Shown piece after piece: positions 33,158 to 42,371 of a stretch of 64,000 nt of DNA. Each line of letters begins with the position of its first letter. Positions within the stretch are counted from its first letter, which is position 1. The notes under the pieces are model-generated. The model searched no databases and had not been told where the DNA came from. It saw only the letters and a program-made list of their open reading frames with translations. Source of the stretch: Nocardia vermiculata NBRC 100427 (lineage in GTDB: Bacteria > Actinomycetota > Actinomycetes > Mycobacteriales > Mycobacteriaceae); the NCBI RefSeq assembly GCF_001613265.1, contig NZ_BDCA01000001.1, positions 124,001-188,000 of the forward strand. The letters run 5' to 3'. The position numbers and the translations under genes were made by a program.

Positions 33158-34003
33158 ATGACCACTCCCCCGACCACCCCGCCGCAAATGCCCCCACCAC
33201 AGCCTCCCGGGCCGTACTACGGCCAGCCTGCCGCACCAACGAAACAGAGGAACACGGTGGGGCTCATTGCCGTAATCGTGGCCGTCGCCGGTTTCCTCTT
33301 CGCCTGCATCCCAGGAGCTCTGATAGTCGGTTGGATTCTCCTGCCGATCGCCTTCGTTCTCGGCATCGTGGGCGTGTGTCAGCCAGGGAAAACCAAGGGC
33401 ACCAGCATCGCCTCCATCATCATCCCGATTGTCGGCACAGTCGTCGGAGTCGTCGTATTCCTGACGGTCGTCTCCAACGCATTCGACGACGCGTTCGACA
33501 GCGGAGACGCATCGGTTGCCACGCCGGCCCAGGTAGCAGGCTCCGACGCGGCCGAGCAAGGGAGAGCAGCAGATCAGGGCACCCGAACCAACCCGTACCC
33601 CCTGGGATCCACGATAAGCGGCGGGGACTGGAAGGTGACAGTCAACAGCGTCACGCCCGATGCGAATGACGCTGTGGCCGGAGAGAACCCGTTCAACGAT
33701 CCCCCGTCCGCGGGATCTCAGTACCTGATGGCCAATGTCACCATCACCTACATCGGCACCGACCCGCAAGGGGAAACACCTTACGCATCGATCAGCTATG
33801 TAACTGCAGACGGCAACACCGTGAACAGCTACGACAGCGCTGCTGTCGTTCCCGAGTCACTCGACACGACCAGCCCCCTGTTCGAGGGTGCATCGACCAC
33901 GGGCAATGTCTCCTTCGCGGTGCCGTCGGCAACAGCAACGCAAGGCACCCTGGCGGTCGAGCCCACCATGTTCACCGACAAGGTGTTCGTAGCCGTGAGC
34001 TGA
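33158..34003 (+). CDS. Membrane-anchored DUF4190/DUF4352-like protein
   Basis: The 281-residue protein starts at ATG 33158 with AGAGG 9 nt upstream. A Pro-rich cytoplasmic head (about 30 residues) precedes three hydrophobic segments between about 35 and 105 (AVIVAVAGFLFACIPGALIVG, then IASIIIPIVGTVVGVVVFL). The outer domain from about 140 has SGGDWKVTVNSVTPDAND and YLMANVTITYIGTDP, the immunoglobulin-like DUF4352 pattern. It is probably a surface-exposed protein of unknown ligand. A terminator follows. Confidence 0.7.
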   Translation: MTTPPTTPPQMPPPQPPGPYYGQPAAPTKQRNTVGLIAVIVAVAGFLFACIPGALIVGWILLPIAFVLGIVGVCQPGKTKGTSIASIIIPIVGTVVGVVVFLTVVSNAFDDAFDSGDASVATPAQVAGSDAAEQGRAADQGTRTNPYPLGSTISGGDWKVTVNSVTPDANDAVAGENPFNDPPSAGSQYLMANVTITYIGTDPQGETPYASISYVTADGNTVNSYDSAAVVPESLDTTSPLFEGASTTGNVSFAVPSATATQGTLAVEPTMFTDKVFVAVS

Positions 34004-34025
34004 CAGATTCCACAACGGCACACAC

Positions 34026-34053
34026 GGCCTCCGTCCCCCTGACGTCGGAGGCC
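34026..34053 (+). terminator. Hairpin after the DUF4352-like gene
   Basis: GGCCTCCG (34026-34033) pairs with CGGAGGCC (34046-34053) around a 12-nt loop, starting 23 nt after the stop codon, with TGTGGTGCTTT after it. Confidence 0.75.
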
Positions 34054-34113
34054 ATGTGGTGCTTTCGCAGCAAACACGGGGAAGCCGCACACAGCTCTCG
34101 GTAGCATCAGCGC

Positions 34114-34551
34114 ATGCCCATCAAACTCGAGAACGTCGGCATCGCGGTTCGCGACCTCGAAGCGACGATCGCGTTCTTCACCGACCTCGGTCTCACGGTC
34201 ATCGGCCGGGACACTGTCAGTGGCGAGTGGACCGATACCGCTGTCGGCCTCGACGGCAATCACGCGAATATTGCGATGCTCCAGACACCGGATGGCAACG
34301 GCCGGCTCGAACTCTTCGAGTACATCCATCCCACGGCGATCGAGTCGGAACCCACGCGCCCCAACGAGATCGGTATGCATCGCGTCGCATTCTCGGTCGA
34401 CGACCTCGACGCCGCCCTGGAGATCGCGGCGAAACACGGCTGCTATCCACTGCGCGGGGTGGCGAATTATCAGGACGTCTACAAACTCACCTACGTCCGC
34501 GGGCCCAGTGGCATCATCGTGATGCTGGCCGAGGAATTGCAGGGAAGCTGA
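34114..34551 (+). CDS. VOC-family protein
   Basis: The 145-residue protein has the two-module VOC fold: VGIAVRDLEATIAFFTDLGL, ANIAMLQTPDGNGRLELFEY, HRVAFSVDDLDAALEIAAKH and KLTYVRGPSGIIVMLAEEL. The His/Glu ligands are at HRVAFSV, LELFEY and MLAEEL. It is similar to methylmalonyl-CoA epimerase/glyoxalase-like members, but the substrate is unknown. It is single, with no obvious operon partner. Confidence 0.85.
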   Translation: MPIKLENVGIAVRDLEATIAFFTDLGLTVIGRDTVSGEWTDTAVGLDGNHANIAMLQTPDGNGRLELFEYIHPTAIESEPTRPNEIGMHRVAFSVDDLDAALEIAAKHGCYPLRGVANYQDVYKLTYVRGPSGIIVMLAEELQGS

Positions 34552-34597
34552 TTCTCGGGGGCGATCCGGCAGTGCCGCCGAGCACAGCACCACTCAC

Positions 34598-35119
34598 TCA
34601 CTCCATCCGTTTGCGCTGTTCACCGATCGCCCACTCCGCCCACTCCCCGATCGCGCGGTAGGCGAAAATGCCGAACTGTGCCGCGTAGACGCCGGGGAGG
34701 TCCGCGCCGTCGGCGGCCGCGTCCTTGTAGGTCAGGGTCAGCTCGTCGAGCGTTTCGGCGGTGCGTGCCGCGATGGCTTCGAGGGCGCCTGTTGCTTCTT
34801 CGGGGGTGAGCCCGCCGATGAGGAACATCCACAGCAGAAGGGGATTTCGGACGGTGCCTTCCTCCGGGCCGCGGAGGAGCCAGGCGTGCAGGTCGGAGCG
34901 GCCGGTCTCGGTCAGGCCGTAGACGCGTTTGCCGCGGGTGCCCTCGGCGACTACTTCGATGGCGCCTTCGTCGGCCAGTTTGCGCAGCTCCGGGTAGATC
35001 TGGCTGTGCTTCACGCTCCAGGCGTGCCGGCCGATTCCCTGTTCGAACCGCTGGGTCAGCTCGTATCCGGTGGCGGGGCAGTCCCGAAGCAAACCGAGCA
35101 GTGCGTAGCGAATCGTCAC
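34598..35119 (-). CDS. PadR-family transcription regulator
   Basis: The 173-residue protein, from GTG 35119, starts TIRYALLGLLRDCPATGYEL, then SVKHSQIYPELRKLADEGAI and GKRVYGLTETGRSDL, the PadR winged helix, followed by a helical C-terminal dimer domain of the Vir_act_alpha_C type. The frame extends to 35149 but those codons overlap the operator. It is divergent from a VC0807-like membrane protein gene. Confidence 0.9.
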   Translation of the reverse strand: MTIRYALLGLLRDCPATGYELTQRFEQGIGRHAWSVKHSQIYPELRKLADEGAIEVVAEGTRGKRVYGLTETGRSDLHAWLLRGPEEGTVRNPLLLWMFLIGGLTPEEATGALEAIAARTAETLDELTLTYKDAAADGADLPGVYAAQFGIFAYRAIGEWAEWAIGEQRKRME

Positions 35120-35143
35120 GAACCGAAGTCTACCAGTAAATAT

Positions 35144-35167
35144 TGACATGTAAATTCTAACATGTCA
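35144..35167. promoter_or_regulatory. PadR operator
   Basis: TGACATGT (35144-35151) and ACATGTCA (35160-35167) are perfect arms around an 8-bp AT-rich centre. They contain the ATGT/ACAT half-sites typical of PadR operators and sit between the divergent genes, 11 bp before the membrane protein ATG. Confidence 0.8.
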
Positions 35168-35177
35168 CGGTTTACGT

Positions 35178-35870
35178 ATGACACAGAGCGCGACCACCTC
35201 GACGTCACGAACCGACCGACCCGACACCGCCACCCCACCGGCGGACACCCCACAACATCCGATCGCGACCATCCTGTGGGGCATATTCCTCGACGCGGGA
35301 TTGGCGATCTTCGTCTATTTCGGGCTGCGGACAGCCGGGGTCGAGCCGTACTGGGCGCTACTCGCGGGAGCCGGCGTCGCCGGATTGCGGCTCTTGTACG
35401 GACTGGTGCGTGCTCGCCGGATCGAGGGGTTCGCGGCCTTCATGTGTATCGGTTTCCTGATCGGCACCGGCTTGGCATTCCTCACCGGAAGCGACCGGTT
35501 TCTCCTACTCAAGGACTCCTTCTCCACCGCGATACTCGGCCTGGTATTCCTGGGCAGTTGTTTCGTCGGAAAACCGTTCATCTTCCATGCCGCCAAGCGA
35601 TTCCGCGCCGCAGGCAGCCTGCAGGATCAGCAGTGGGACCGGAACTGGCAGGAACTACCCGGCTTCCGTCGCACCTTCCGCACGCTGACCATGGTCTGGG
35701 CAGCCGGGTTCCTGCTCGAATCGGTGGTTCGGGTGCCGCTGATCTACCTGCTGCCGATCGACACCGCGGCGGCTGTCTCAGCAGTCCTCATGCCCACAGT
35801 GCTTGTCGCACTCCTGATCTGGACCAGGCGTCGCGGTCGGCACGCCGAACAGCGCTTGATGGGCCTGTGA
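35178..35870 (+). CDS. VC0807-family integral membrane protein
   Basis: The 230-residue protein has about six hydrophobic helices after a Thr/Pro-rich 28-residue head. It reads ATILWGIFLDAGLAIFVYF, EGFAAFMCIGFLIGTGLAFL and MVWAAGFLLESVVRVPLIYL. This matches the VC0807/intracellular-septation-like family, whose function is not established. The ATG is 11 nt from the PadR operator with no ribosome site, so translation may be leaderless. It is likely repressed by the divergent PadR protein. Confidence 0.75.
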   Translation: MTQSATTSTSRTDRPDTATPPADTPQHPIATILWGIFLDAGLAIFVYFGLRTAGVEPYWALLAGAGVAGLRLLYGLVRARRIEGFAAFMCIGFLIGTGLAFLTGSDRFLLLKDSFSTAILGLVFLGSCFVGKPFIFHAAKRFRAAGSLQDQQWDRNWQELPGFRRTFRTLTMVWAAGFLLESVVRVPLIYLLPIDTAAAVSAVLMPTVLVALLIWTRRRGRHAEQRLMGL

Positions 35871-36289
35871 CTGCACAGGTCATCGAGGGGCCGGTCCCGG
35901 TAGGGTCTCGACATGGCGCAACGATTTGTCATCTGGGATCTTCCGAACGAACTGAATCCGCGGCAGCGGTCGTCGACGCCACCAATACCATTCCGGCATC
36001 GGCACAGTCGTTCGTCAGATCGAAGCCTGCGTTCGGTGGACCTCAGGCTCGGTGGTCGAATTCACCACTGGCCCAGCGTATGTGATTGCCCGCCGACCGG
36101 TGCACCACCTGCCGCGCATTGACCGAAGCACTAGCGGTCAGAGCGCCGCCCGCGCCAGCGGATTGACAGCTACCGCTACTTGTTTCAAGATCAGCTGGAT
36201 TGGTCCGATACTTCGCGGGGGAAGCAGAAACTGTTGCATCCCTTGGCAACAGCTTTCGAACATGGGTTTTCCAGATGGTTGAGACAGTG
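35871..36289. other. 419-bp stretch without a supportable gene
   Basis: Short frames at 35913-36122 and a continuation in another frame (VVDATNTIPASAQSFVRSK) have no recognised family and may be a worn gene remnant. GTTGC-N8-GCAAC near 36233 could form a small hairpin. I see no clear promoter for the glycosyltransferase gene that follows. Confidence 0.4.
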
Positions 36290-38017
36290 ATGGCACGGCC
36301 GCAGGAGCAGGCCGTGCCGCAGGGGGAATTCCAGCAGCGCCGTGGCCCGTCGTGGTGGACAGCATCGGCCGCGGTGCTGAGCGGAATGGCGTTATTGGCC
36401 TGGCAGGCAGCGCAATACGGCCAGTGGGTGGTGGATGATGCCGGGATCACCTTTGCCTACGCACGTAGTGTCGCCGAGGGTGCGGGGCCCGTACTGCAAC
36501 CCGGCTCTCCACCGGTCGAGGGGTTTTCCGACCCCACTTGGCTGCTCGTGCTGGTGGTCGGCAAATGGTGCGGCTTGTTCGACTCCGGCAGCCTCTTCGG
36601 CATCCCGGACTTCGTGCTCTATCCGAAAGCGATCGCACTGTTGTGCTGCGGCGGAATCCTGGTCGCCACCTACCTTGCCGCGCGGCGCGTGACGCGGTGG
36701 CCCGCACTGGTCACGCTCGCGACAGGCGCACTGCTGGCAGCGATCCCCTCATTCGTGATCTGGTGTTTCTCCGGTCTGGAGAACTCACTGTTCGCGTTGG
36801 CAGTGTGCGCGCTCGCGATGCACCTGTTCGTGGCGGTGCACGACGAACGCTTGTGGACACCCACGGTGGCCGTGACAGCGGGACTGATCGCCGCGTTCGC
36901 GGCGCTCACCCGGCCCGACGGGCTGATCTATTTGGCCGCATACCCGCTGGTTTCGGTGCTTCTGGTGCGGCGGGCCAGCTGGCGCATCGCACTGACACCG
37001 ACGTTGTACTCCGGTGTCGCGTTCGCTGTTCCGTTCGGGGCCTATCTGCTGTGGCGGTTCACCGAATTCGGCCGACTCGTCGCGAATACGGCGGTCGCGA
37101 AAGGCCAGGCGACACCGACCGTGCACGATCTGACCAGGGCCGGCGATCTGGTGCACTATGCGGGCGCGCCCGCGGTGATAGCTGTTGTCGGCGTGACCGG
37201 ACTCGCGCTGGCCGCCCCGGGCACCCGCCGCGACCGGATGGTGGCCCTGCTGGTTCCGTTGTCGCTGGCCACCATCGCCTACTGTGTGCTGCAACCGGAT
37301 TGGATGGAGCAGTTCCGCTTCGCCACCCCGGTGTGGGCGCTCGCCGCATTCGTAGCGGTGCTCTCCGCCACCGAGGTACTGACCGGACTGGGCACCCGGG
37401 CCCGCAGTCTGGTGGCGATGGTCCTGGTCGCCTCGCTCGTTCCGTCGGGGGTCGCCTGGGCCGGCGCCGCCGAGTCCTATCGCTCGGATTCGGATATCCC
37501 GCTGTGCTGGATCGCTTTCCGGTTCGGGCGCTACTTCAACGGCTACGCCGACCTGCTCGGCCTGCAGCAGGGCACGCTGCTGGCACCGGATATGGGTGGA
37601 AGTGCACTGACATCGCGGCTGCAGCTGATCGATCTGGCCGGCCTCGCCGACGCCCGGATCGCCGACATCTATGCAGGCGAGGCCGACATCACCCTCGCGG
37701 ACTATGTATTCGAGGAGCTCGAACCGACTTTCGTTCACACTCACGGAGTCTGGATGCAGAACGGGCTCACCGTCGATCCACGCATGACCCGCGACTACTA
37801 CCGCATCCAGCAGTCGGAGAACACTGCCAGCCCGGACGAGGACTGGGTCCGTAAAGACGCGGTGCGCGACGAACATCAGCTCGAACAACTACGCCGATAT
37901 TCGGGTTCGGTACTGCCGGACCTGTTGTCCGACTATCAGAAGACCGGCGAGTGCGGAACGGAACTACGACCAGGTCAGACCGTGGCACACCCGGGGACTG
38001 GAACCGCGTCGCCGTAG
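36290..38017 (+). CDS. GT-C superfamily membrane glycosyltransferase
   Basis: The 575-residue protein, from ATG 36290, has about ten membrane helices in the first 420 residues. After helix 1 comes the loop VVDDAGITFAYARSVAEGAG and then PVEGFSDPTWLLVLVVG, the Asp-rich first loop of GT-C polyprenyl-phosphate-sugar transferases related to mycobacterial arabinofuranosyl/mannosyl enzymes. The C-terminal 150 residues form an outer soluble domain. It probably moves a sugar from a decaprenyl-phosphate donor to a wall glycan or protein; the acceptor is unknown. The start is uncertain by a few codons. Confidence 0.75.
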   Translation: MARPQEQAVPQGEFQQRRGPSWWTASAAVLSGMALLAWQAAQYGQWVVDDAGITFAYARSVAEGAGPVLQPGSPPVEGFSDPTWLLVLVVGKWCGLFDSGSLFGIPDFVLYPKAIALLCCGGILVATYLAARRVTRWPALVTLATGALLAAIPSFVIWCFSGLENSLFALAVCALAMHLFVAVHDERLWTPTVAVTAGLIAAFAALTRPDGLIYLAAYPLVSVLLVRRASWRIALTPTLYSGVAFAVPFGAYLLWRFTEFGRLVANTAVAKGQATPTVHDLTRAGDLVHYAGAPAVIAVVGVTGLALAAPGTRRDRMVALLVPLSLATIAYCVLQPDWMEQFRFATPVWALAAFVAVLSATEVLTGLGTRARSLVAMVLVASLVPSGVAWAGAAESYRSDSDIPLCWIAFRFGRYFNGYADLLGLQQGTLLAPDMGGSALTSRLQLIDLAGLADARIADIYAGEADITLADYVFEELEPTFVHTHGVWMQNGLTVDPRMTRDYYRIQQSENTASPDEDWVRKDAVRDEHQLEQLRRYSGSVLPDLLSDYQKTGECGTELRPGQTVAHPGTGTASP

Positions 38018-38098
38018 CGGCGATACCTGGTGCTCCGGCGATCTCGACAGCCAATCACCCCAGCAACGTTGAAGCTTCCAGTAAACTTGTGGAACGCG

Positions 38099-38494
38099 AT
38101 GAATCGAGGGGATATGACCGTCAGCGGGTCGGATCTGTTTGTTCAGCTTGCCGATGCACAACTGGTGCCGGACGAGGATGCGCCGGTGATGCTGCGGCGC
38201 CTGAGAACGGATTTGCTCGACCTCGATGTCGCCGCAGTGGATGTGCTGTCGCTCGAATCCGTCCCCGAAGGCGCGAAGAGCGTGTCCGGCACGGTGGGGG
38301 CGCTCGCAGTCAAGCTGGCCGGACCGGCAGTGTTGAAAGCGCTGGTGGCGCGGGTGCGGGATTGGGTCACCCGTAACGGACGCAGCGTCGAGATCACGCT
38401 CGACGGGGACACACTCAAACTCACCGGCGTCAGCCGGCAGCAACAGGACGAACTGATTGCTGTCTGGCTGGCCCGCCACGAAGGCGGTGCCTGA
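38099..38494 (+). CDS. EACC1 (effector-associated constant component 1)
   Basis: The 131-residue protein (start 38099; ATG 38114 is possible) shows the pattern of the EACC1 family described from actinobacterial conflict systems: MLRRLRTDLLDLDVAAVDV, VPEGAKSVSGTVGALAV, LVARVRDWVTRNGRSVEITL and IAVWLARH at the end. Such proteins sit next to varied effectors and are thought to transmit an activation signal. It overlaps the caspase gene by 8 nt, making a bicistronic effector unit. Confidence 0.85.
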   Translation: MNRGDMTVSGSDLFVQLADAQLVPDEDAPVMLRRLRTDLLDLDVAAVDVLSLESVPEGAKSVSGTVGALAVKLAGPAVLKALVARVRDWVTRNGRSVEITLDGDTLKLTGVSRQQQDELIAVWLARHEGGA

Positions 38495-40454
38495 GTTCCA
38501 CGGGGCGCGCGCAGCCCTGCTGATCACTACCGCTGCCTACGCCGATTCGACATTGAGTCAGTTGCGCGCCCCGACTCGAGACGCGGCCGGTATGGCCGCC
38601 GTACTGGCCGATCCGCAAATCGGCGGCTTCGAGGTCACCGAGATCAGCGACGAACGCGACTATGTGATGAAGCGAGCCGTCGCCGCCTTTCTGGACCACC
38701 GAACCACCGATGATCTCATCGTGGTCTATCTGTCCTGCCACGGCATTCAGGACGCGCACGGCCGGCTGTACTTCGCCGCGACCAACACCCGCCGGGACGA
38801 GCTACGCGCCACGGCGATCGAATCCTCCTGGCTACTGGACGCATTGGAGGAGTGCCGGGCCCGGCGTCAGGTCCTGATCCTCGATTGTTGTTTCAGCGGT
38901 GCGTTCGCCCACACCAAGGGCGGCGATGCCGCGGTCGACCTGGAACATCAGTTCGCTACCGCGGGCCGTGGCCGGGTGGTGCTGACGGCGTCGCGAGCCG
39001 AGGAATACTCCTACGAGGGCCGGCTTCCGGACGCCGACGACGCATTCGAGTCGGCGTTCACCGCAGGCTTGATCGCGGGCCTGCGCAGCGGGGATGCGGA
39101 CGAGAACCGGGACGGTCTGATCACGGTGGAGGAGGCGTATCAGTACGCCGCCGACCACGTCCATTCGCACGGCGCCTCGCAGACCCCGCAACGCTGGGTG
39201 TACGGCGGCGAAGCACCGATCATGCTGGCGCGCACCGCCCGTGGGGTATACACCGGCGCCACCCCACCTCCGGAAACATCGCAACTGGCGCTGGAGAGTT
39301 CCCGCGCGACGATCCGGCAGGCGGCGATCGCCCTGCTCGAGAACTGGCTGCGCACCGCGGACCCGGCACATCAACTGGCCATCAGCGCCATCCTGGAGTC
39401 CATCGTCGGCGGCGGGAGCCCCACCCCGACCCCGGAACAGGTCGCCGGGCCGCAGGCCGCCGCGAAGTCATCGGCAGCCTCCGCCGATGATCCGCCCATC
39501 TCGGAGGAGAAACCGATGCCCACCTCCGGCGACGCTCACCCACCCGGTCGACGACTTCCGTTCTGGAGAAGACACCTGTGGGCCCTGCTCGGCGGTCTCG
39601 CGGTGCTCGTCGTCGCTGCCGCCACTCTCGGCGTGATCATGACCGATGCGAACTCCGACCGACAGCCGAGCACGCTGCCGTTCAGCGGACTTGCCCACCC
39701 GTGGGGAGTGGCGGTCGACAGCTCGAACAACGTCTACGTCACCGACAACGAGAGCAACCGGATTCTGAAATTACCTGCAGGAAAACATAATCAGCAGCAA
39801 CTGCCGGTGCCCGATCTCGACGGCCTTCCGCTGTCTCGTCCCGCCGGTATAGCGGTCGACGACTCGGGCACCCTGTACGTGGCCGATCAGGGCAACAATC
39901 GCGTGCTGAAGTTGCCGTCCGGCTCCGGCGACGACACGACCGCAGCACAGGTCCTGCCCTTCAGCGGTCTCACCGCTCCCGCCGGAGTGGCAGTCGACGA
40001 ATCCGGCGCCGTCTACGTCGCCGACTACTCACACGACCGCGTGCTGAAGTTGCCGAAGAATTCCGACACCCAAGAGGTGCTCCCGTTCACCGACCTGCAC
40101 AAGCCCATGGATGTGGCGGTCGATCAGCAGGGCGGGGTCGTCGTCACCGACACCATCGATCACGAGGTGCTGCGCGCGCCGGTAGATTTCGGATACCAGG
40201 AGCCACTTCCCTTCCCCGACCTCGACGGTCCCACCGGGGTGAGTGTCGATCAGCTCGGCAACGTGTACCTCGCCGAGCACGGGAAGAACAAACGGGTGCG
40301 GAAGTGGTCTCCGGACTCCGAGCAGCTCACCACCCTGCCGATCGACGGCCTCGCCAATCCCAACACCGTCGCTGTTTCCGCTGCCACGATCTACGTGGTC
40401 GACTTCGACAGGAACGACGTGTTCACGGTGCCGATCGAACAGTCCTCGCCCTAA
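38487..40454 (+). CDS. Transmembrane caspase-like protease with NHL beta-propeller
   Basis: The 655-residue protein starts at a GTG inside the EACC1 gene end. Residues 8-250 are a caspase-like C14 domain: the catalytic His is in VVYLSCHGIQD (His85) and the Cys in VLILDCCFSGAF (Cys135). A linker leads to one membrane helix (about 362-385) preceded by RRLPFWRR, placing the protease inside. The outer part (about 390-655) has six NHL-type repeats (PWGVAVDSSNNVYVTD, PAGIAVDDSGTLYVAD and so on), predicting a six-bladed propeller like the sensor of mycobacterial PknD. With EACC1 it looks like a suicide/conflict effector triggered by an outside signal. Confidence 0.85.
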   Translation: MPEFHGARAALLITTAAYADSTLSQLRAPTRDAAGMAAVLADPQIGGFEVTEISDERDYVMKRAVAAFLDHRTTDDLIVVYLSCHGIQDAHGRLYFAATNTRRDELRATAIESSWLLDALEECRARRQVLILDCCFSGAFAHTKGGDAAVDLEHQFATAGRGRVVLTASRAEEYSYEGRLPDADDAFESAFTAGLIAGLRSGDADENRDGLITVEEAYQYAADHVHSHGASQTPQRWVYGGEAPIMLARTARGVYTGATPPPETSQLALESSRATIRQAAIALLENWLRTADPAHQLAISAILESIVGGGSPTPTPEQVAGPQAAAKSSAASADDPPISEEKPMPTSGDAHPPGRRLPFWRRHLWALLGGLAVLVVAAATLGVIMTDANSDRQPSTLPFSGLAHPWGVAVDSSNNVYVTDNESNRILKLPAGKHNQQQLPVPDLDGLPLSRPAGIAVDDSGTLYVADQGNNRVLKLPSGSGDDTTAAQVLPFSGLTAPAGVAVDESGAVYVADYSHDRVLKLPKNSDTQEVLPFTDLHKPMDVAVDQQGGVVVTDTIDHEVLRAPVDFGYQEPLPFPDLDGPTGVSVDQLGNVYLAEHGKNKRVRKWSPDSEQLTTLPIDGLANPNTVAVSAATIYVVDFDRNDVFTVPIEQSSP

Positions 40455-40468
40455 GGACGAGGAGGCTG

Positions 40469-40900
40469 TCAGGCTCCGTCCGAGTAGTCCTGCGTGATCC
40501 AGCGATCGGGGCGGATGGTGAATAGCACCGAGGCGAAGTCGTCCATGCCGTCGGTGAAGGCTCGACCGTCCTCCGGCCCGAGATAGCGGATCGCGATCTC
40601 CTCCCGTGCTTCTCGCGGTGCCGGTGTGGTGGCGTCGACCACCGTGCCCTCGACGATCGCGTACCGGTACGGCGGTTGTTCGCGCTGCACGGTGACCGTG
40701 ACAACGCCGGCCTCCCGGACCAGCTTGGCCTTGCGACTGTCGGCCCCGGTGTTGATCCGGATATCACCACCAGGGGTGTAGTCGTACCAGATCGGCACGG
40801 CCACCGGCGGGCGCCCGTCTTTCGCGGCCACCGCAAGCACCGCGACGTGCTTCTCCGCGAGAAACTGCTGACGTTCGGCTTCGGTCAAAGGTTTCGGCAT
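40469..40900 (-). CDS. PPOX-class (FMN/F420-binding split barrel) protein
   Basis: The 143-residue protein, from ATG 40900, has HVAVLAVAAKDGRPPVAVPI, RINTGADSRKAKLVREAG and YRYAIVEGTVV, as in pyridoxamine-phosphate-oxidase-like flavin or F420 proteins. The enzyme reaction is unknown; actinobacterial members often use F420. It is convergent with the caspase gene and 117 nt downstream of the SAM-regulated aminotransferase gene, with which it may be co-transcribed. Confidence 0.85.
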   Translation of the reverse strand: MPKPLTEAERQQFLAEKHVAVLAVAAKDGRPPVAVPIWYDYTPGGDIRINTGADSRKAKLVREAGVVTVTVQREQPPYRYAIVEGTVVDATTPAPREAREEIAIRYLGPEDGRAFTDGMDDFASVLFTIRPDRWITQDYSDGA

Positions 40901-41017
40901 GTGAGTGCCAACACAGTCGAGCGGTGCGGCTATTCCCACCGGACATCGGCCGTACTCCCCCGGACCGGATCGCCGAAACGAGCACATCCGGCCGGGCCCT
41001 CGGACCTCGCGGCGTCG

Positions 41018-42334
41018 TCAGTTGCAGGGGGCCGCACCGACCGCAGCTCCGCCCGCAAGGCGCTCCCGCGTCTCGGGTACCGGGCTCCACTGCCCGATAC
41101 TGTTGCTGTAATCCCATCCCGGTCCGTGCCCGACCAGCGCGGTGACGGCGTCTATCAGCCGGTCGACATCGGCGAGGGTGGTACCCAGGCCGATGCTGGC
41201 GCGCAGTGCCCCGTCGACGCCGAGGCGGGTCAGCAGCGGGTGGGCGCAGAATCGTCCGTCGCGCACGCCGATTCCGTGTTCGGCCGACAGGTATGCCGCG
41301 ACATGGCCCGGGGCGAAGCCGTCGACGGTGAACGCCACGATCCCGACACTGTCGGTGCTGTCGGTCCAGATGCGCAGGAACCGCACTCCGGCAAGGGTTT
41401 CCAGTCCGGTGCGGAGACGCTCGGTGAGATGGTGTTCATGCGCGACGACATCGGTGTCGTGCAGCGCACCGAGTGTGTCGCATGCGGTCGCGAGCGCGAC
41501 CACACCCAAGACGTTGGGCGAACCGGCCTCGTGCCGTTGCGGAGCAGGTGCCCATTCGACGTCGGCGGCGCTCACCTCCCGTACCGCACCGCCGCCGGCT
41601 AGATAGGGGTCGGCGGCATCGAGCCAATCCCGGCGGCCGACGAGTACACCGGCCCCGAACGGGGCGTACAGCTTGTGACCGGAGAAGGCGAGATAGTCGA
41701 CAGCGTCTGCACGCAGGTCGATGCGCCGGTGGGGTGCGAGCTGCGCGGCGTCGACCAGGATGCGGGCACCGAAACGGTGGGCGAGCGCCGCCAGGCGGTC
41801 CAGCGGCAGGATTTCGCCGGTCACATTCGAGGCACCGGTAACAGCAAGCAGCGCAGCGGGTTTGCGCCCTAATTCCGCGGCGATGCGTCCGATCGTCTCC
41901 TCGATCGTGTCCGCGGCCGCCACGACCCGGCGTCCCCGCCGTCGCCAGGGCAGGAAGTTGGCGTGATGTTCGATATCGAGCACCACTGTGTCGCCGGGCA
42001 CACAGGTGGCCAGCAAGTTCAACGCGTCCGTGGTGTTGCGGGTGAACACGACGACCTGGTCGGCGGCGCAGCACACGAAGCGGGCCACCGAGTCGCGGGC
42101 GGATTCGTAGCAGTCGGTCGAGATCCTGGAGGCGTAACCGGCGCCACGGTGCACGCTGGCGTAATACGGCAACACCTCGGCCAGCCGGTCGGTCACCGTG
42201 GTCAGCGCGGGCGCGCTCGCGGCGTAATCGAAGTTGGCGTAGGTGCGAGTTCCGCCCTGCACCAGGGGAACTCGCAGATCGCGGCCGGACACTGCAGGCA
42301 CAGCGTGGTCGGTACGATCGATGGCGACGGTCAT
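41018..42334 (-). CDS. Cysteine desulfurase/selenocysteine lyase-like PLP enzyme
   Basis: The 438-residue class V aminotransferase-fold protein has NTTDALNLLATCV, LDIEHHANFLPW, LVDAAQLAPHRRIDL and the PLP lysine in AFSGHKLYAPFGAGVLVG (Lys about 221). SufS-like enzymes take sulfur from cysteine, but isopenicillin-N-epimerase-like and EgtE-like C-S lyases share the fold. GAGGAG lies 6 nt before the ATG. A SAM-IV riboswitch in its leader places it in methionine/sulfur metabolism. It is divergent from the CDPS/transport operon. Confidence 0.85.
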   Translation of the reverse strand: MTVAIDRTDHAVPAVSGRDLRVPLVQGGTRTYANFDYAASAPALTTVTDRLAEVLPYYASVHRGAGYASRISTDCYESARDSVARFVCCAADQVVVFTRNTTDALNLLATCVPGDTVVLDIEHHANFLPWRRRGRRVVAAADTIEETIGRIAAELGRKPAALLAVTGASNVTGEILPLDRLAALAHRFGARILVDAAQLAPHRRIDLRADAVDYLAFSGHKLYAPFGAGVLVGRRDWLDAADPYLAGGGAVREVSAADVEWAPAPQRHEAGSPNVLGVVALATACDTLGALHDTDVVAHEHHLTERLRTGLETLAGVRFLRIWTDSTDSVGIVAFTVDGFAPGHVAAYLSAEHGIGVRDGRFCAHPLLTRLGVDGALRASIGLGTTLADVDRLIDAVTALVGHGPGWDYSNSIGQWSPVPETRERLAGGAAVGAAPCN

Positions 42335-42371
42335 CGAGACTCCTCGGGGTCAGGGACTCCGAGTGGATGAC

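Noticed and set aside
36538..37854. 438-codon plus-strand frame within the glycosyltransferase gene
   Set aside because: Arg/Gly-rich shadow of the membrane protein, which has clear hydrophobic helices and the GT-C loop in the other frame.
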